A model generated the notes under the pieces. It made no database searches, was not told the origin of the DNA, and worked only from the letters and a program-made list of their open reading frames with translations. This document shows, piece by piece, positions 8,080 to 16,732 of a stretch of 64,000 nucleotides of DNA. The translations under genes were made by a program, and so were the position numbers. The stretch is from Arhodomonas sp051195215 (GTDB lineage: Bacteria; Pseudomonadota; Gammaproteobacteria; Nitrococcales; Nitrococcaceae): assembly GCF_051195215.1 (NCBI RefSeq), contig NZ_JBNAZM010000005.1, positions 62,001 through 126,000 of the forward strand, written 5' to 3'. The stretch's first letter is position 1. Every line of letters begins with the position of its first letter.

Positions 8080-8441
8080 GTCGCGGGACGTGGTTCTACC
8101 GTGGCGCCCTCGCGGGCTGGACCGCCGAGTTCTGCCTGCTAATGGTCTGGTACCTGTGGCTGGCGCCACCGCCGGCGGCCCTGCGGGCGCCGGTACTGCT
8201 CGCGGTGGTGCTGCCCTGGTTGCTGCCGCTGCGCGGGCTACTCAGACGCCGGCGCTACACGATCGCCTGGAGCAGTCTGCTGGTGCTCGCCTATTTCATT
8301 CACGGCATCCTCGCCGCCGCGGCACCGCCGCCGGAACGTTGGCTGGGGCTGGTGGAAACGGGCCTGGCCGTCGGCTATTTCACGTGCGCGGTGATGTTCG
8401 TGCGGCGGACACGCAGCGCGCCCGCCGCACAGCAAGGCTGA
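8076..8441 (+). CDS. DUF2069 inner-membrane protein
   Basis: A 121-residue membrane protein with about four hydrophobic segments (roughly 10-30, 40-53, 65-83 and 92-108). It matches DUF2069 (YfdC-unrelated small membrane proteins commonly found beside wrbA in Gammaproteobacteria) by length, the paired helix pattern and the central RRRRYTIAWSSLLVLAYFIHG. The GTG start at 8076 overlaps the wrbA stop as GTGA. Function unknown; the conserved neighbourhood suggests a membrane role linked to quinone metabolism (inference). Confidence 0.8.
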   Translation: MSRGTWFYRGALAGWTAEFCLLMVWYLWLAPPPAALRAPVLLAVVLPWLLPLRGLLRRRRYTIAWSSLLVLAYFIHGILAAAAPPPERWLGLVETGLAVGYFTCAVMFVRRTRSAPAAQQG

Positions 8442-8462
8442 GTCGCCGGCGGAGCGCGCCGG

Positions 8463-9191
8463 TCATTCGCGCGCGTCGGAGGGCCCGAGGACGCGCTTGA
8501 GAAACGGAATGGTCAGCCGCCGGTGGGCCTGCAGGGAGGCGACGTCGAGCTCCTCGAGCAAGCCGAAGAGATAGCGTGTGCGGCGCGGATAATGCGCCAG
8601 CAGGTAGCGGGCGGTTTCCTCCGGCAGCTCGATGCCGCGGCTCGCCGCGCGGCGGCGCAGCGCCTCGAGCCGATCCTCGTCGGAGAGCTCGCGCAGCCGG
8701 AACACCAGCCCCCACTGCAGGCGCGAGACCAGGTCGGGCAGGGTCAACCCGATACGGTCCGGCCGCTGGTCGGCGGCGACCATGAGCTGGCCACCGGCAT
8801 CGCGCAGGCGATTGAAGAGAAAGAACAGCGCCTCCTGCCACGCTGGGCGGTTGCGCAACAGATGCAGGTCGTCCAGCGCGACGACGCCCACATTCTCGAG
8901 GCCATCCAGCAGACCCGCGCTCCACTCGAGCATGTCTTCCAGCGGCAGGTAGACGGCCGTGCGCCCCGCCGCTGTAGCAATGCTGCAGGCGGACTGCAGC
9001 AGGTGCGTCTTGCCGGTGCCGGGCTCGCCATACAGATAGACCGGTTGGCCAGGACGGACCGCGGCGCGCCGCACCGCTGCCACGGCCTCGGCGTTCGGCC
9101 CCGGCACGAAAGCGCCGAGCTCCGCGGACTCGTCCCAGCGGAAGTCGAGGGCGAGCTGGCGCCACCCGCGCTGTCCGCCCTGCCCGGTCAT
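8463..9191 (-). CDS. hda: DnaA regulatory inactivator Hda
   Basis: AAA+ protein of 242 residues that, with the DNA-loaded sliding clamp, stimulates ATP hydrolysis by DnaA and so limits re-initiation of replication. The N-terminal clamp-binding motif QLALDF (about 12-17) is present, then Walker A GEPGTGKT, Walker B VVALDDLHLL and sensor regions; the DnaA DNA-binding domain IV is absent, as expected. The ATG at 9191 overlaps the stop of the DUF2066 gene (ATGA), so the two are coupled, a common arrangement in this class. Longer start options (9257) lie inside DUF2066. Confidence 0.93.
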   Translation of the reverse strand: MTGQGGQRGWRQLALDFRWDESAELGAFVPGPNAEAVAAVRRAAVRPGQPVYLYGEPGTGKTHLLQSACSIATAAGRTAVYLPLEDMLEWSAGLLDGLENVGVVALDDLHLLRNRPAWQEALFFLFNRLRDAGGQLMVAADQRPDRIGLTLPDLVSRLQWGLVFRLRELSDEDRLEALRRRAASRGIELPEETARYLLAHYPRRTRYLFGLLEELDVASLQAHRRLTIPFLKRVLGPSDARE

Positions 9192-10231
9192 CGGCTGCCC
9201 CCACCGCCCAGCCAGCGGTAGTGCAGCCCCGCCCCGGCGACCGAATCGCGCTGCCACTGCGGGGCACGATCGAGCACGGTCTGCAGCCGCGCCGGGCCGA
9301 CTTCGGCATCCACCCGGAAACGCCCCCGCCCGGCCTCGAGCGCCTCGAGGCGCACGCCGGTGACGCCGACGCTACCGGCGAGGCGCCGCTCTGCGGCGGC
9401 GAGCGCTGCAAGATCGTCGAGACCGCTGACAGTCACCTGAATGCCTACCGCTGCGGCGTCGGGCACCGCCGTGTATTCCTGGCGCAGGCGCGCCACCACC
9501 TCACCCCAGACGCGCTCCAACAGCGCGTCGCTCGCTGCCGCACGGGCATCGCCACTCGCCGCTGCCCTGCCGTCGTCGACGAGGGTCCAGCGCGCCTCCC
9601 AGCCCTCGCCCTGCCGGGTAAGGCTGAGCATGAGAGCCAGGGGCGTACCGTAGCGTCGAGTCGCCTCGGCAACCACGTCCGAGAAGCCACCAGCGATGTC
9701 CGCGTATCGCACCGCCTCACGGTCGGTGAGGTCGAGCACGGGCAGCAGAGTCGCCACACCATAAGCCGCTGCGGCCTCCCGCAGGGCCGGCGCGAGCACG
9801 CCGTCTCCCCCCACGAGCCGGCGTGCCCCCGTCTCGGAGACGGCAGCCCAGATCAGCACCGGCGGACGCTCGCTGAGCCATACGGACTCGCCCCGTTCCA
9901 CCAGGCGCGCCCGCAGCGCATCAGCGTCGAAACTCACCGCGAGCAACTCGCGACCCTCGTCCTGACGAATCGCCGTGGCCGTGACATAGCGGTCCACGCG
10001 CGGTGCCAACGCCCGGCTTACCGTCGGCAGCGGCCGGCCGGCGAGGCGTTGGAGCATCTGCCCGAGCGCCTGCGCTTTGGCCCGCTCCTGCGCCTCGGCG
10101 TCGCCGCCCGCCAGGACCACGGTCACCTGATCGTTTACCGTCGCGGCCACCGATGCGCCCATTCCCAGGGCCAGCAGCAGACCGCATAGGCCCTGCCGCA
10201 ACCATCGGCACCCCGCACCCGTTCGCCTCAT
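9188..10231 (-). CDS. DUF2066 periplasmic protein
   Basis: A 347-residue exported protein (signal peptide about 1-30, RRTGAGCRWLRQGLCGLLLALGMGASVAA). The DUF2066 domain begins with the characteristic ERAKAQALGQMLQRLAG and covers RVDRYVTATAIRQDEGRELLAVSFDADALRARL; C-terminal half contains AGVRLEALEAGR-like segments. Members are almost always encoded just upstream of hda (often with perM, absent here). An in-frame ATG at 10237 is an alternative. Its promoter region is shared with the divergent purM gene (10232-10411). Confidence 0.85.
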   Translation of the reverse strand: MRRTGAGCRWLRQGLCGLLLALGMGASVAATVNDQVTVVLAGGDAEAQERAKAQALGQMLQRLAGRPLPTVSRALAPRVDRYVTATAIRQDEGRELLAVSFDADALRARLVERGESVWLSERPPVLIWAAVSETGARRLVGGDGVLAPALREAAAAYGVATLLPVLDLTDREAVRYADIAGGFSDVVAEATRRYGTPLALMLSLTRQGEGWEARWTLVDDGRAAASGDARAAASDALLERVWGEVVARLRQEYTAVPDAAAVGIQVTVSGLDDLAALAAAERRLAGSVGVTGVRLEALEAGRGRFRVDAEVGPARLQTVLDRAPQWQRDSVAGAGLHYRWLGGGGSR

Positions 10232-10411
10232 GTGCACTCCATAGCTCGTTCCGCCCGCGGCGCAACGCCCGGTAAGTTATCATGGCCGCTCTCGGGCGAC
10301 GACCGGCAATCCCCACGGCCGCAACCAGGTCACGACGCCGCGACCGGTGCGCGCAGCCACCATTGCCCTCGCCCTGCTGGTATTATCGTGCGTTTTTTCC
10401 GGGAGGCTGCC

Positions 10412-11467
10412 GTGGCAGAGGACAGGCACAGCGACGGACTCACCTACCGCGACGCCGGGGTCGACATCGATGCCGGCGCCGAGCTCGTCAACCGCATTCG
10501 CGCCGACGTGGCCGCCACCCGACGTCCCGGCATGCTCGGCGATCTCGGCGGTTTCGGCGCTCTGTTCGAGCTGCCGGTGGACCGGTACCGTCGCCCGGTC
10601 CTGGTCTCCGGCACCGACGGTGTCGGCACCAAGCTCAAGCTCGCCATCGAGACCGGACGCCACGAGGGCATCGGCATTGACCTCGTCGCCATGTGCGCCA
10701 ACGACATCATCGTCACCGGCGCCGAACCACTGTACTTCCTCGACTACTACGCCACCGGCCATCTGGACGTGGACGTCGCCGAGCAGGTCATCCGCGGCAT
10801 CGCCAAAGGCTGCCGCCAGGCCGGCGCCGGGCTGGTCGGCGGCGAGACCGCGGAGATGCCGGGCATGTACGCCCCCGATCACTACGATCTGGCCGGCTTC
10901 TGCGTGGGCGTGGTCGAGCGCGATGACATCATCGACGGCGCCAAGGTGTGCGCCGGCGACGCGATCATCGCCGCCGCCTCCAGCGGTGTGCACGCCAATG
11001 GTTACTCCCTGGTCCGTCGAATCGTCGAAACCAGCGGCGAGCCTCTGGACACCACCTTCGGCGATACCACCCTCGGCGACGCGCTGATGGCACCCACGCG
11101 CATTTACGTGGAGGCAACCCGGACGCTGCTGGAGACGGTGCCCGTTCACGCGATCTGCCACGTCACCGGCGGCGGACTCCCGGAGAACCTGCCGCGCGTG
11201 CTCCCCGAAGGACTCGCTGCCGCCATCGACACCGGTTCCTGGCAGTGGCCGGCCGTCTTCGAGTGGCTGCAGCGTCATGGCCGGGTGGACACGGCCGAGA
11301 TGTACCGGACGTTCAACTGCGGCATCGGCATGGTGTACGTGGTGCCCGCCGAACACGCCCGCACGGCGGTCGAGCGCCTGCAGGCGAGCGGCGAGCAGGC
11401 CTGGGTCGCCGGTGATATCGTAGCGCATGGCGACGGTCCGGCGGTCCGCCTGGAGGCGCGGACATGA
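10412..11467 (+). CDS. purM: Phosphoribosylformylglycinamidine cyclo-ligase (AIR synthetase)
   Basis: Fifth step of purine synthesis: closes FGAM to aminoimidazole ribotide using ATP. The 351-residue product carries the PurM motifs: LTYRDAGVDIDAG at the N-terminus, SGTDGVGTKLKLA (about 68-80), GGETAEMPGMY (about 140-150), SSGVHANGYSLVR and GGGLPENLPRVL. GTG at 10412 follows GGGAGG with suitable spacing and gives the family-typical N-terminus; upstream in-frame ATGs are rejected. The stop overlaps the purN start as ATGA, so the two pur genes are coupled. Confidence 0.96.
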   Translation: MAEDRHSDGLTYRDAGVDIDAGAELVNRIRADVAATRRPGMLGDLGGFGALFELPVDRYRRPVLVSGTDGVGTKLKLAIETGRHEGIGIDLVAMCANDIIVTGAEPLYFLDYYATGHLDVDVAEQVIRGIAKGCRQAGAGLVGGETAEMPGMYAPDHYDLAGFCVGVVERDDIIDGAKVCAGDAIIAAASSGVHANGYSLVRRIVETSGEPLDTTFGDTTLGDALMAPTRIYVEATRTLLETVPVHAICHVTGGGLPENLPRVLPEGLAAAIDTGSWQWPAVFEWLQRHGRVDTAEMYRTFNCGIGMVYVVPAEHARTAVERLQASGEQAWVAGDIVAHGDGPAVRLEART

Positions 11468-12132
11468 GCGAACCCCTTCGGGTCGTGGTGCTCATATCCG
11501 GCAGTGGCAGCAACCTCCAGACGCTCATCGACGGCCAGCAAGCAGGTCGCCTGCCCATCGACATCCGCGCCGTAGTGAGCAACCGCGCCGACGCTTACGG
11601 GCTCGAACGGGCCCGGGCCGCCGGTATTCCGACTCACGTGCTCTCTCACCGTGGCTACGCGGACCGCGCGCACTATGACGCCGACCTCGCAGCGCTCGTC
11701 GACGAATTCCAGCCCGGGCTCGTCGTGCTCGCCGGCTTCATGCGCATCCTCACGCCGGCGTTCGTCGCGCGGTACAGCGGCCGTCTGATCAACATTCACC
11801 CGTCGCTTCTGCCCGCCTACCGCGGCCTGCGCACCCACGAGCGGGTGCTCGCCGACGGGTGCGGCGAACACGGCTGCAGCGTGCATTTCGTGATTCCGGA
11901 GCTGGATGCCGGCCCCGTCATCGTTCAGGCGCGGGTGCCGGTGGAACCGAACGACACCCCCGAGAGTCTCCACCAGAAGGTCCAGGTTCAGGAACATCGC
12001 GCCTACCCGCTGGCCGTTCGCTGGATCGCCGAAGGGCGGGCGTGCCTCGACAACGGCGAGGTACGCTTTCAGCGCGTGCCGGACGGGCGCCCTCCTGTCA
12101 TCGACGCGGACACCGACATCGACGCGCTCTAG
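11464..12132 (+). CDS. purN: Phosphoribosylglycinamide formyltransferase 1
   Basis: Transfers a formyl group from 10-formyl-THF to GAR, third step of purine synthesis. The 222-residue enzyme shows SGSGSNLQTLID (about 11-22), the folate/catalytic site INIHPSLLPAYRG (His about 111) and the catalytic-Asp segment VIPELDAGPVI. Length is slightly above the E. coli enzyme (212) because of a C-terminal tail (VPDGRPPVIDADTDIDAL). Coupled to purM by a 4-bp overlap; the DUF3108 gene follows 13 bases later, an arrangement widespread in Gammaproteobacteria. Confidence 0.96.
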   Translation: MSEPLRVVVLISGSGSNLQTLIDGQQAGRLPIDIRAVVSNRADAYGLERARAAGIPTHVLSHRGYADRAHYDADLAALVDEFQPGLVVLAGFMRILTPAFVARYSGRLINIHPSLLPAYRGLRTHERVLADGCGEHGCSVHFVIPELDAGPVIVQARVPVEPNDTPESLHQKVQVQEHRAYPLAVRWIAEGRACLDNGEVRFQRVPDGRPPVIDADTDIDAL

Positions 12133-12145
12133 ATGTGAAACATTC

Positions 12146-12880
12146 ATGGCCCGACTCCTACTGTGCCTTCTCGGCCTGCTCACCACCGCGGCCATCGCCG
12201 CGGAATTCGACCCGCCGCCGCCGTTCCGGGCCGAATACGAGCTGAACAAGGGTATGTTGACCCTGGGGCGGGCGACCCTGACCTTCAGCCGCCCGCAGCC
12301 GCAGCGCTATCGCTATCGGCTGTACACGCGGCCCACCGGCATCGCCGAATGGTTCACCGACGCCGAGATCCGGGAATTGAGCGAGGGGCGCATCGTGCCC
12401 TCGGGGTTCCAGCCCCTGCGCTACGTCTATGACCGCCGCGGGGACGAGCACGCCCGGCGGGCCGAGCTGCGATTCGACTGGTCCAGCGGCACGGTGATGA
12501 ACGACGTCGGCGAGCACCCCTGGCGCATGGACGTGCCACCCGACGCACTCGACCGGGTCGTCAGTCCGCTGCAGCTCATGCACGACCTCACCGAGCGCAC
12601 ACCGACGAGCAACGAGCGCCTCACTTACCGCATCGCCGACGGCGGCAAGCTCAAGGCCTATCACCTCACCGTCGAGAAGCGCGAGACGGTCTCCACGCCG
12701 GCGGGCAACTTCGAAACCCTGCGCGTCGTCCGACGCGCCAGCGATGGCGACCGCATCACCCGCCTGTGGTGCGCACCGGCACTGGATTATCTGGCGGTGA
12801 AGGTGGAGCAATGGGAACAGGACGACGGGACGTTCGAGCTGGTGCTAACCGAGGTAGAGGGCTTGCCGAAAGCCGAGTGA
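12146..12880 (+). CDS. DUF3108 exported protein
   Basis: A 244-residue secreted protein with signal peptide MARLLLCLLGLLTTAAIAA. The DUF3108 fold is indicated by PPPFRAEYELNKGMLTLGRATLTF (in two parts around residues 24-47), FQPLRYVYDRRG and a C-terminal PAGNFETLRVVRRASDGDR / LWCAPALDYLAVKVE pattern; such proteins are periplasmic beta-barrel-like lipocalin-type domains of unknown role. It is the third gene of purM-purN-DUF3108. The last codons and stop (TGA 12878-12880) already lie in a 7-nt phased repeat array (see 12877-13460). Confidence 0.85.
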   Translation: MARLLLCLLGLLTTAAIAAEFDPPPPFRAEYELNKGMLTLGRATLTFSRPQPQRYRYRLYTRPTGIAEWFTDAEIRELSEGRIVPSGFQPLRYVYDRRGDEHARRAELRFDWSSGTVMNDVGEHPWRMDVPPDALDRVVSPLQLMHDLTERTPTSNERLTYRIADGGKLKAYHLTVEKRETVSTPAGNFETLRVVRRASDGDRITRLWCAPALDYLAVKVEQWEQDDGTFELVLTEVEGLPKAE

Positions 12881-13117
12881 CGGCGCCCGAGTGACGAGTT
12901 TCAGGTTGACGCCGGCGCTCCGGGCTCGCCGAGCTGCGACTACTGGCGCCAGAAGCACGCAGCTCGAAGCGCAAAGTTCAAAGCGGCAAGCGCCCCGCAC
13001 CGGCAACCGCGGTACCGTGATGCGCGGGCGCACGTCGGCCAGCGCTGCGCGCTCGCCGACCTACGACTTGACCGACAACGGAGCATCTACGCGACTACGC
13101 GAGAGGGGCCGAAAGTT

Positions 13118-13150
13118 GGAGGTCGGGGACCGCCGCAGGCGGTGCCCGAC
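13118..13150 (+). repeat. REP-like palindrome with GGAG tetranucleotide
   Basis: GGAG (13118-13121) is followed by a 29-base hairpin (13122-13150): GTCGGGGACCGCC, loop GCA, GGCGGTGCCCGAC, with one internal mismatch pair. A GTAG or GGAG 5' of an imperfect palindrome is the known recognition layout for REP elements processed by RAYT (TnpA-REP) transposases. No RAYT gene is in this window. Confidence 0.65.
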
Positions 13151-13162
13151 ATCTGCAGTCAC

Positions 13163-13195
13163 GTAGGTCGGGGACCGCCGCAGGCGGTGCCCGAC
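13163..13195 (+). repeat. REP-like palindrome with GTAG tetranucleotide
   Basis: GTAG (13163-13166) followed by the same 29-base hairpin as at 13122-13150, in direct orientation 45 bases further on. The hairpin and its following ATC are identical in both copies, so this is a recent tandem duplication or a two-copy BIME-like cluster. Confidence 0.65.
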
Positions 13196-13258
13196 ATCGG
13201 TCACTCTGTGGGACGGGTTCGGCTGCCGGGTGCGAAGGGCGGAACCCGTGCGGGGAAA

Positions 13259-13285
13259 GTCGGTTGCCAAGAGCAACCGACCTAC
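13259..13285 (-). repeat. REP-like palindrome, inverted, GTTGC stem type
   Basis: GTCGGTTGC / GCAACCGAC arms (13259-13267 and 13273-13281) followed by CTAC (13282-13285), which reads GTAG on the minus strand. It opposes the two copies at 13118-13195, forming an inverted REP pair. A near relative with the stem GTCGGCTGC occurs at 34735-34761. Confidence 0.6.
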
Positions 13286-13461
13286 GAGTTGACCGGCAAC
13301 GGAGTATCTACGGCCCTTTCCGGTCGACTATACCACTCGCCACCCATGGCACTCCGACGCCTCGATGCCCAGAGCGGGCGAGTCCATTCGATTACAGCCC
13401 GTCACCCACGTCCGGCACGCGTTGCTTTCGACTTGAAACTCGCGACGCTCACGTCGCGACC

Positions 13462-14031
13462 TCACGGCCGTGGCAACGTCACCCCGCGCTGCCCCATGTA
13501 CTTGCCCTGGCGATCCTTGTACGAGAACTCGCAGCTCTCGTCCGACTCCAGGAACAGCATCTGAGCGACGCCCTCGTAGGCGTAGATCTTCGCCGGCAGG
13601 TTGGTGGTGTTGGAGAACTCGAGGGTCACGTGCCCCTCCCACTCGGGCTCGAGCGGGGTGACGTTCACGATGATCCCGCAGCGCGCGTACGTGGACTTGC
13701 CCAGGCAGATCGTGAGCACATTGCGGGGTATGCGGAAGTACTCCACCGTGCAGGCGAGCGCGAAGGAATTGGGCGGAATGATGCACACGTCCGAGGTCAT
13801 GTCGACGAAACTCGCCTCGTCGAATGCCTTGGGATCCACCATCGCCGAGTTGATATTGGTGAACACCTTGAACTGGTTCGCACAGCGCACGTCGTAACCG
13901 TAGCTCGAGGTGCCGTAGGAAATGATCCGATTGCCGTCCTCGCCGGTGCGGATCTGGCCCGGCTCGAACGGCGAGATCATGTCGTGCTCGGCCGCCATCC
14001 GGCGGATCCATTTGTCGGACTTGATGGCCAT
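13462..14031 (-). CDS. dcd: dCTP deaminase
   Basis: Deaminates dCTP to dUTP, supplying the dTMP pathway. The 189-residue protein (E. coli 193) begins MAIKSDKWIRRMAAEHDMI and shows ISYGTSSYGYDVR (about 40-52), the catalytic Glu segment GHVTLEFSNTTNLP and the C-terminal GVAQMLFLESDE; the nucleotide-binding GKSTYARCG is also present. The start at 14031 has GGGAG just upstream on the minus strand. It lies downstream of apbC on the same strand with a 106-base gap that contains an AT-rich palindrome (14061-14085). The 3' end abuts a heptamer array. Confidence 0.96.
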   Translation of the reverse strand: MAIKSDKWIRRMAAEHDMISPFEPGQIRTGEDGNRIISYGTSSYGYDVRCANQFKVFTNINSAMVDPKAFDEASFVDMTSDVCIIPPNSFALACTVEYFRIPRNVLTICLGKSTYARCGIIVNVTPLEPEWEGHVTLEFSNTTNLPAKIYAYEGVAQMLFLESDESCEFSYKDRQGKYMGQRGVTLPRP

Positions 14032-14060
14032 GGGCGCTCCCACTGACACTGAATAAATTA

Positions 14061-14085
14061 GGCAAAAATAGGCGCTTATTTTGCC
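14061..14085. promoter_or_regulatory. AT-rich palindrome upstream of dcd
   Basis: GGCAAAA (14061-14067) and TTTTGCC (14079-14085) form 7-bp arms around ATAGGCGCTTA. On the minus strand the site is followed by TAATTTATT, strikingly AT-rich for this genome, so it could be a dcd promoter/operator or an apbC terminator. The sequence does not match a NrdR box that I can recognise. I cannot decide between these uses. Confidence 0.35.
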
Positions 14086-14137
14086 GTCTGCGCCCACGCC
14101 CGTACAGGCCGTCGATCCGGAACGCCGGGCATGATGT

Positions 14138-15229
14138 CTAGTCCTCGTCCACCTGGATGTTCGGGAACCGGCTCGCCCCCGCTTCGGCCTGGCGCGACAG
14201 CCGTGCGGCCGCACGCAGTGCCGCCTCGCGGTAGAGCCCGGCCACCCGGCCATCGGGGTCGGCGACAACCGTGGGCTGGCCGGCGTCCGTCTGCTCGCGG
14301 ATGCCGATATCCAGCGGCATGGACCCGAGCAGCGCGACGCCCTCGGCGTCGGCGAGCTGCTGACCGCCGCCGGCACCGAAAACATGCTCCTCATGCCCGC
14401 AGTTGGAGCACACGTGCAGCGCCATGTTCTCGAGCACGCCGAGCACGGGAACCTTCACCTTCTGGAACATGCGAATGCCCCGCCGGGCATCCAGCGTGGC
14501 GATGTCCTGGGGCGTGGTGACGATCACCGACCCCGCCACGGGCACGCGCTGCGCCAGCGTAAGCTGAATGTCACCCGTGCCCGGCGGCAGATCGATGACG
14601 AGATAGTCCAGCTCCCCCCAGCGCGTGTCGTTCAGCAACTGGGTGAGCGCCTGGGTCACCATCGGCCCGCGCCAGACCATCGCCTCTTCCTGCTTGACCA
14701 GCACGCCGATGGACATGACCGCCACACCGTGGGCAGTCAGCGGCAGAATGGACTTGTTGTCCGGACTCTGCGGACGCTGCCCCTCGATACCCATCATCCG
14801 GGGCAGACTGGGACCGTAGATGTCCGCATCCAGCAGCCCCACCTTCGCACCTTCGGCGGCCAGCGCCAGCGCCAGGTTCACCGCACTGGTGGACTTGCCC
14901 ACGCCGCCTTTCGCCGAAGCCACGGCAATCACGTTCTTCACGCCCTCCATGGGCTTGAGCGCCGCCTGGACCTGATGAGCGGACACCGCCCAGCGCACCT
15001 CCACGCTCACATCGTCGGCACCGACACCACGCAGATGCTCGCGCACCGCCTCGACAAGGGCTCGGCGGTAGCGCTCCACCGGAAACCCGAGCTCCAGGGT
15101 CACCTCTACGCGGCCGCCGTCCACACGGATCCCGCTCACCGCACCGGCGGTCACCAGGTCCTCGCCCAGATGGGGCTCCGTCCAACCCCGGAGCGCATTC
15201 TCCACCGCCGCCTGTGTCAGTGCCGCCAT
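14138..15229 (-). CDS. apbC: Iron-sulfur cluster carrier ATPase, Mrp/ApbC family
   Basis: A 363-residue P-loop ATPase that carries [4Fe-4S] clusters to apo-proteins. An N-terminal DUF59/MIP18-like domain (about 1-85) precedes the deviant Walker A ASAKGGVGKSTSAVNLA (about 104-120), the DLPPGTGDIQLTLAQ block and the cluster-binding CxxC in HVCSNCGHEEHVFG. Length agrees with E. coli Mrp (369). In this class mrp is usually beside metG and dcd; here dcd follows directly, whereas metG is about 5 kb away on the other strand. Confidence 0.95.
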   Translation of the reverse strand: MAALTQAAVENALRGWTEPHLGEDLVTAGAVSGIRVDGGRVEVTLELGFPVERYRRALVEAVREHLRGVGADDVSVEVRWAVSAHQVQAALKPMEGVKNVIAVASAKGGVGKSTSAVNLALALAAEGAKVGLLDADIYGPSLPRMMGIEGQRPQSPDNKSILPLTAHGVAVMSIGVLVKQEEAMVWRGPMVTQALTQLLNDTRWGELDYLVIDLPPGTGDIQLTLAQRVPVAGSVIVTTPQDIATLDARRGIRMFQKVKVPVLGVLENMALHVCSNCGHEEHVFGAGGGQQLADAEGVALLGSMPLDIGIREQTDAGQPTVVADPDGRVAGLYREAALRAAARLSRQAEAGASRFPNIQVDED

Positions 15230-15296
15230 GATCCGTTACCTCGTGCCTTTGCCTGATCGATCAATTCTACGGGCCGGGCCCGCAACCGCGAAACCA

Positions 15297-15308
15297 CCCC
15301 CCCCCCCC
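15297..15308. repeat. Homopolymeric C12 tract
   Basis: Twelve consecutive C residues lie about 104 bases upstream of the lipoprotein start at 15412 and 68 bases upstream of apbC. Tracts of this length are prone to slipped-strand length change and, when close to a promoter, can vary expression. No promoter is evident on either side, so a regulatory role is only a possibility. Confidence 0.5.
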
Positions 15309-15411
15309 GGCGCAGGAGAGCAGTAAGCCTGCTGTAAGGCACCTGCTCCTAGGCTCCCGGGCGACCGACACCCCGTCGGCAGACGACGAACAACTCCACG
15401 GAGGAGACACA

Positions 15412-16557
15412 ATGTTGAGCATGAATACCCCTCGCTGGTTTCTCGCGCTGCTGCTGGCCGCAAGCGTAGGCTTGGCCGGCTGCGGAGGCGGCGGCGACGA
15501 CGACTCGGACAGCGACGGCGACACTGATACCCCCGGTCAGCCCGACGACGGCGGCGACACCGGCGACGGCGGTTCGGGCGACGATGGCGGCGACTCCGGA
15601 GGCTCCGGGCTGACGTCTTCGACGGTGGATGACGTCGCGCGGCTGGTCATCAGCACGGGCCTGTCTGCGCGCGGCAGCGTCAGCGCCGCGAACCAGTCGA
15701 CACAAGCGGGCGGCGCTGGCACGAGCGGCCTGCAGACGAACACGCTGACCCGCGAGGCGGCGGTGCCGGACATGAGCATCGATTGCACGCAATCGGGCAC
15801 CCTCACCTTCCAGTTCAGTGACGGCTATTTCGACGGCAACACGATCGCGAAGGGCGCCGAGTTCGCGCTCTCCTACGATGACTGTGTGTTCAACACGTCG
15901 CCGGATGAACGCATGAACGGCGCGATGACGTTGACTTTCCTCGAAGCCTTCGACATCGACTCCACACCGGACGAGCGCACCCAACACGTGCGCGCTGACT
16001 ACGACGCGCTCACCAGAACCCGTGTAAGCGACGGGCGCGAGGAATCGTGGGTCGACGGCGCGCTGCGGCTGGATGCGTTCGTCGACATCGGCAGCGACAG
16101 CGGCGCGCTGCTACCATGGCCGGCCACCGCAGGCGTGCCCGCTGGTGCGGACACCACACGCGGTGACATCACCGACGTGGAAGACACGCCCCTGCACTCC
16201 CGCACGCGCCTGTCCGACGGTTCGATCGCCGAAAGCCGCCTGATCGACGCCGCCTACACGGTGCAGGTGAGCACCACCAACACCGGAGCAGACGCGGTGC
16301 TCTATACCGGGGAATACACCGTCGAGACGATCCAGCCGGACGTGGGCATCCTGGATGTCGAGGTCATCACCCCCATGGTGTGGACGATTGCGGCCGACGG
16401 CGACATCACCGGGGTACAGGGAGAGCTGCGTATCACCGGGCCCAACGGGCGTGTCGCGACGATACGCACGCTGACCGGCGCCGACGACGACACCGCCGAG
16501 CTCCAGTTCGACGGCACCACCCAACGCATTCTCTGGGAGGAATTCGACCAGCTCTGA
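15412..16557 (+). CDS. Acidic lipoprotein of unknown function
   Basis: A 381-residue predicted lipoprotein. The signal sequence ends in GLAGC (lipidated Cys about residue 27), followed by a Gly stretch and a strongly acidic Asp/Gly/Ser linker to about residue 65. The rest (about 70-381) is beta-rich and Thr/Asp-rich, with paired segments TQSGTLTFQFSDGYFDGN and EYTVETIQPDVGILDVEV; a single Cys pair (SIDCTQ, YDDCVF) may form a disulfide. I recognise no domain. ATG 15412 has GGAGGAG eight bases upstream; ATG 15421 is an alternative. It is monocistronic: a strong hairpin follows at 16622-16656. Confidence 0.8.
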   Translation: MLSMNTPRWFLALLLAASVGLAGCGGGGDDDSDSDGDTDTPGQPDDGGDTGDGGSGDDGGDSGGSGLTSSTVDDVARLVISTGLSARGSVSAANQSTQAGGAGTSGLQTNTLTREAAVPDMSIDCTQSGTLTFQFSDGYFDGNTIAKGAEFALSYDDCVFNTSPDERMNGAMTLTFLEAFDIDSTPDERTQHVRADYDALTRTRVSDGREESWVDGALRLDAFVDIGSDSGALLPWPATAGVPAGADTTRGDITDVEDTPLHSRTRLSDGSIAESRLIDAAYTVQVSTTNTGADAVLYTGEYTVETIQPDVGILDVEVITPMVWTIAADGDITGVQGELRITGPNGRVATIRTLTGADDDTAELQFDGTTQRILWEEFDQL

Positions 16558-16621
16558 ACCCCGCCGCGACGGTGGCCGCTGGTCCATCGCCGAAAAGCGG
16601 GATAAGCTTCTCCAGACGAAT

Positions 16622-16656
16622 GGCGCCCCGCCCACTGGCCACAGTGGCGGGGCGCC
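16622..16656 (+). terminator. Strong GC hairpin after the lipoprotein gene
   Basis: GGCGCCCCGCC-CACTG pairs with CAGTG-GCGGGGCGCC around a GCCA loop, a 15-bp stem with a single bulged base. No T-run follows (GTTACGTTACC), so it would be a non-canonical terminator or a transcript-stabilising hairpin. Confidence 0.55.
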
Positions 16657-16732
16657 GTTACGTTACCCCACGGCCATGACCCGATATGGCCCGGCACGCA
16701 CAACCCGCACCGCAAGACTGCAACCAGAAACC

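Larger units (their letters stand above)
12877..13460. repeat. Intergenic module: inverted heptamer-phased arrays enclosing REPs
   Basis: This gene-free stretch of about 580 bases is filled with repeats. From the DUF3108 stop, units run in 7-nt register (GTGACGG, CGCCCGA, GTGACGA, GTTTCAG, GTTGACG at 12877-12911), then again GCTCGAA, GCGCAAA, GTTCAAA, GCGGCAA at 12962-12989. The inverted partner array, TTTCGAC, TTGAAAC, TCGCGAC, GCTCACG, TCGCGAC, spans 13426-13460 and ends one base before the dcd stop codon. Between them are REP palindromes (13118-13150, 13163-13195, 13259-13285) and a weaker inverted repeat ACGGGTTC/GAACCCGT (about 13213-13248). Five more such modules occur in the window. 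Confidence 0.7.

Noticed and set aside
12877..13460. CRISPR array
   Set aside because: The repeated 29-base hairpins are only two direct copies without regular unique spacers, no cas genes are present, and the GTAG layout fits REPs.
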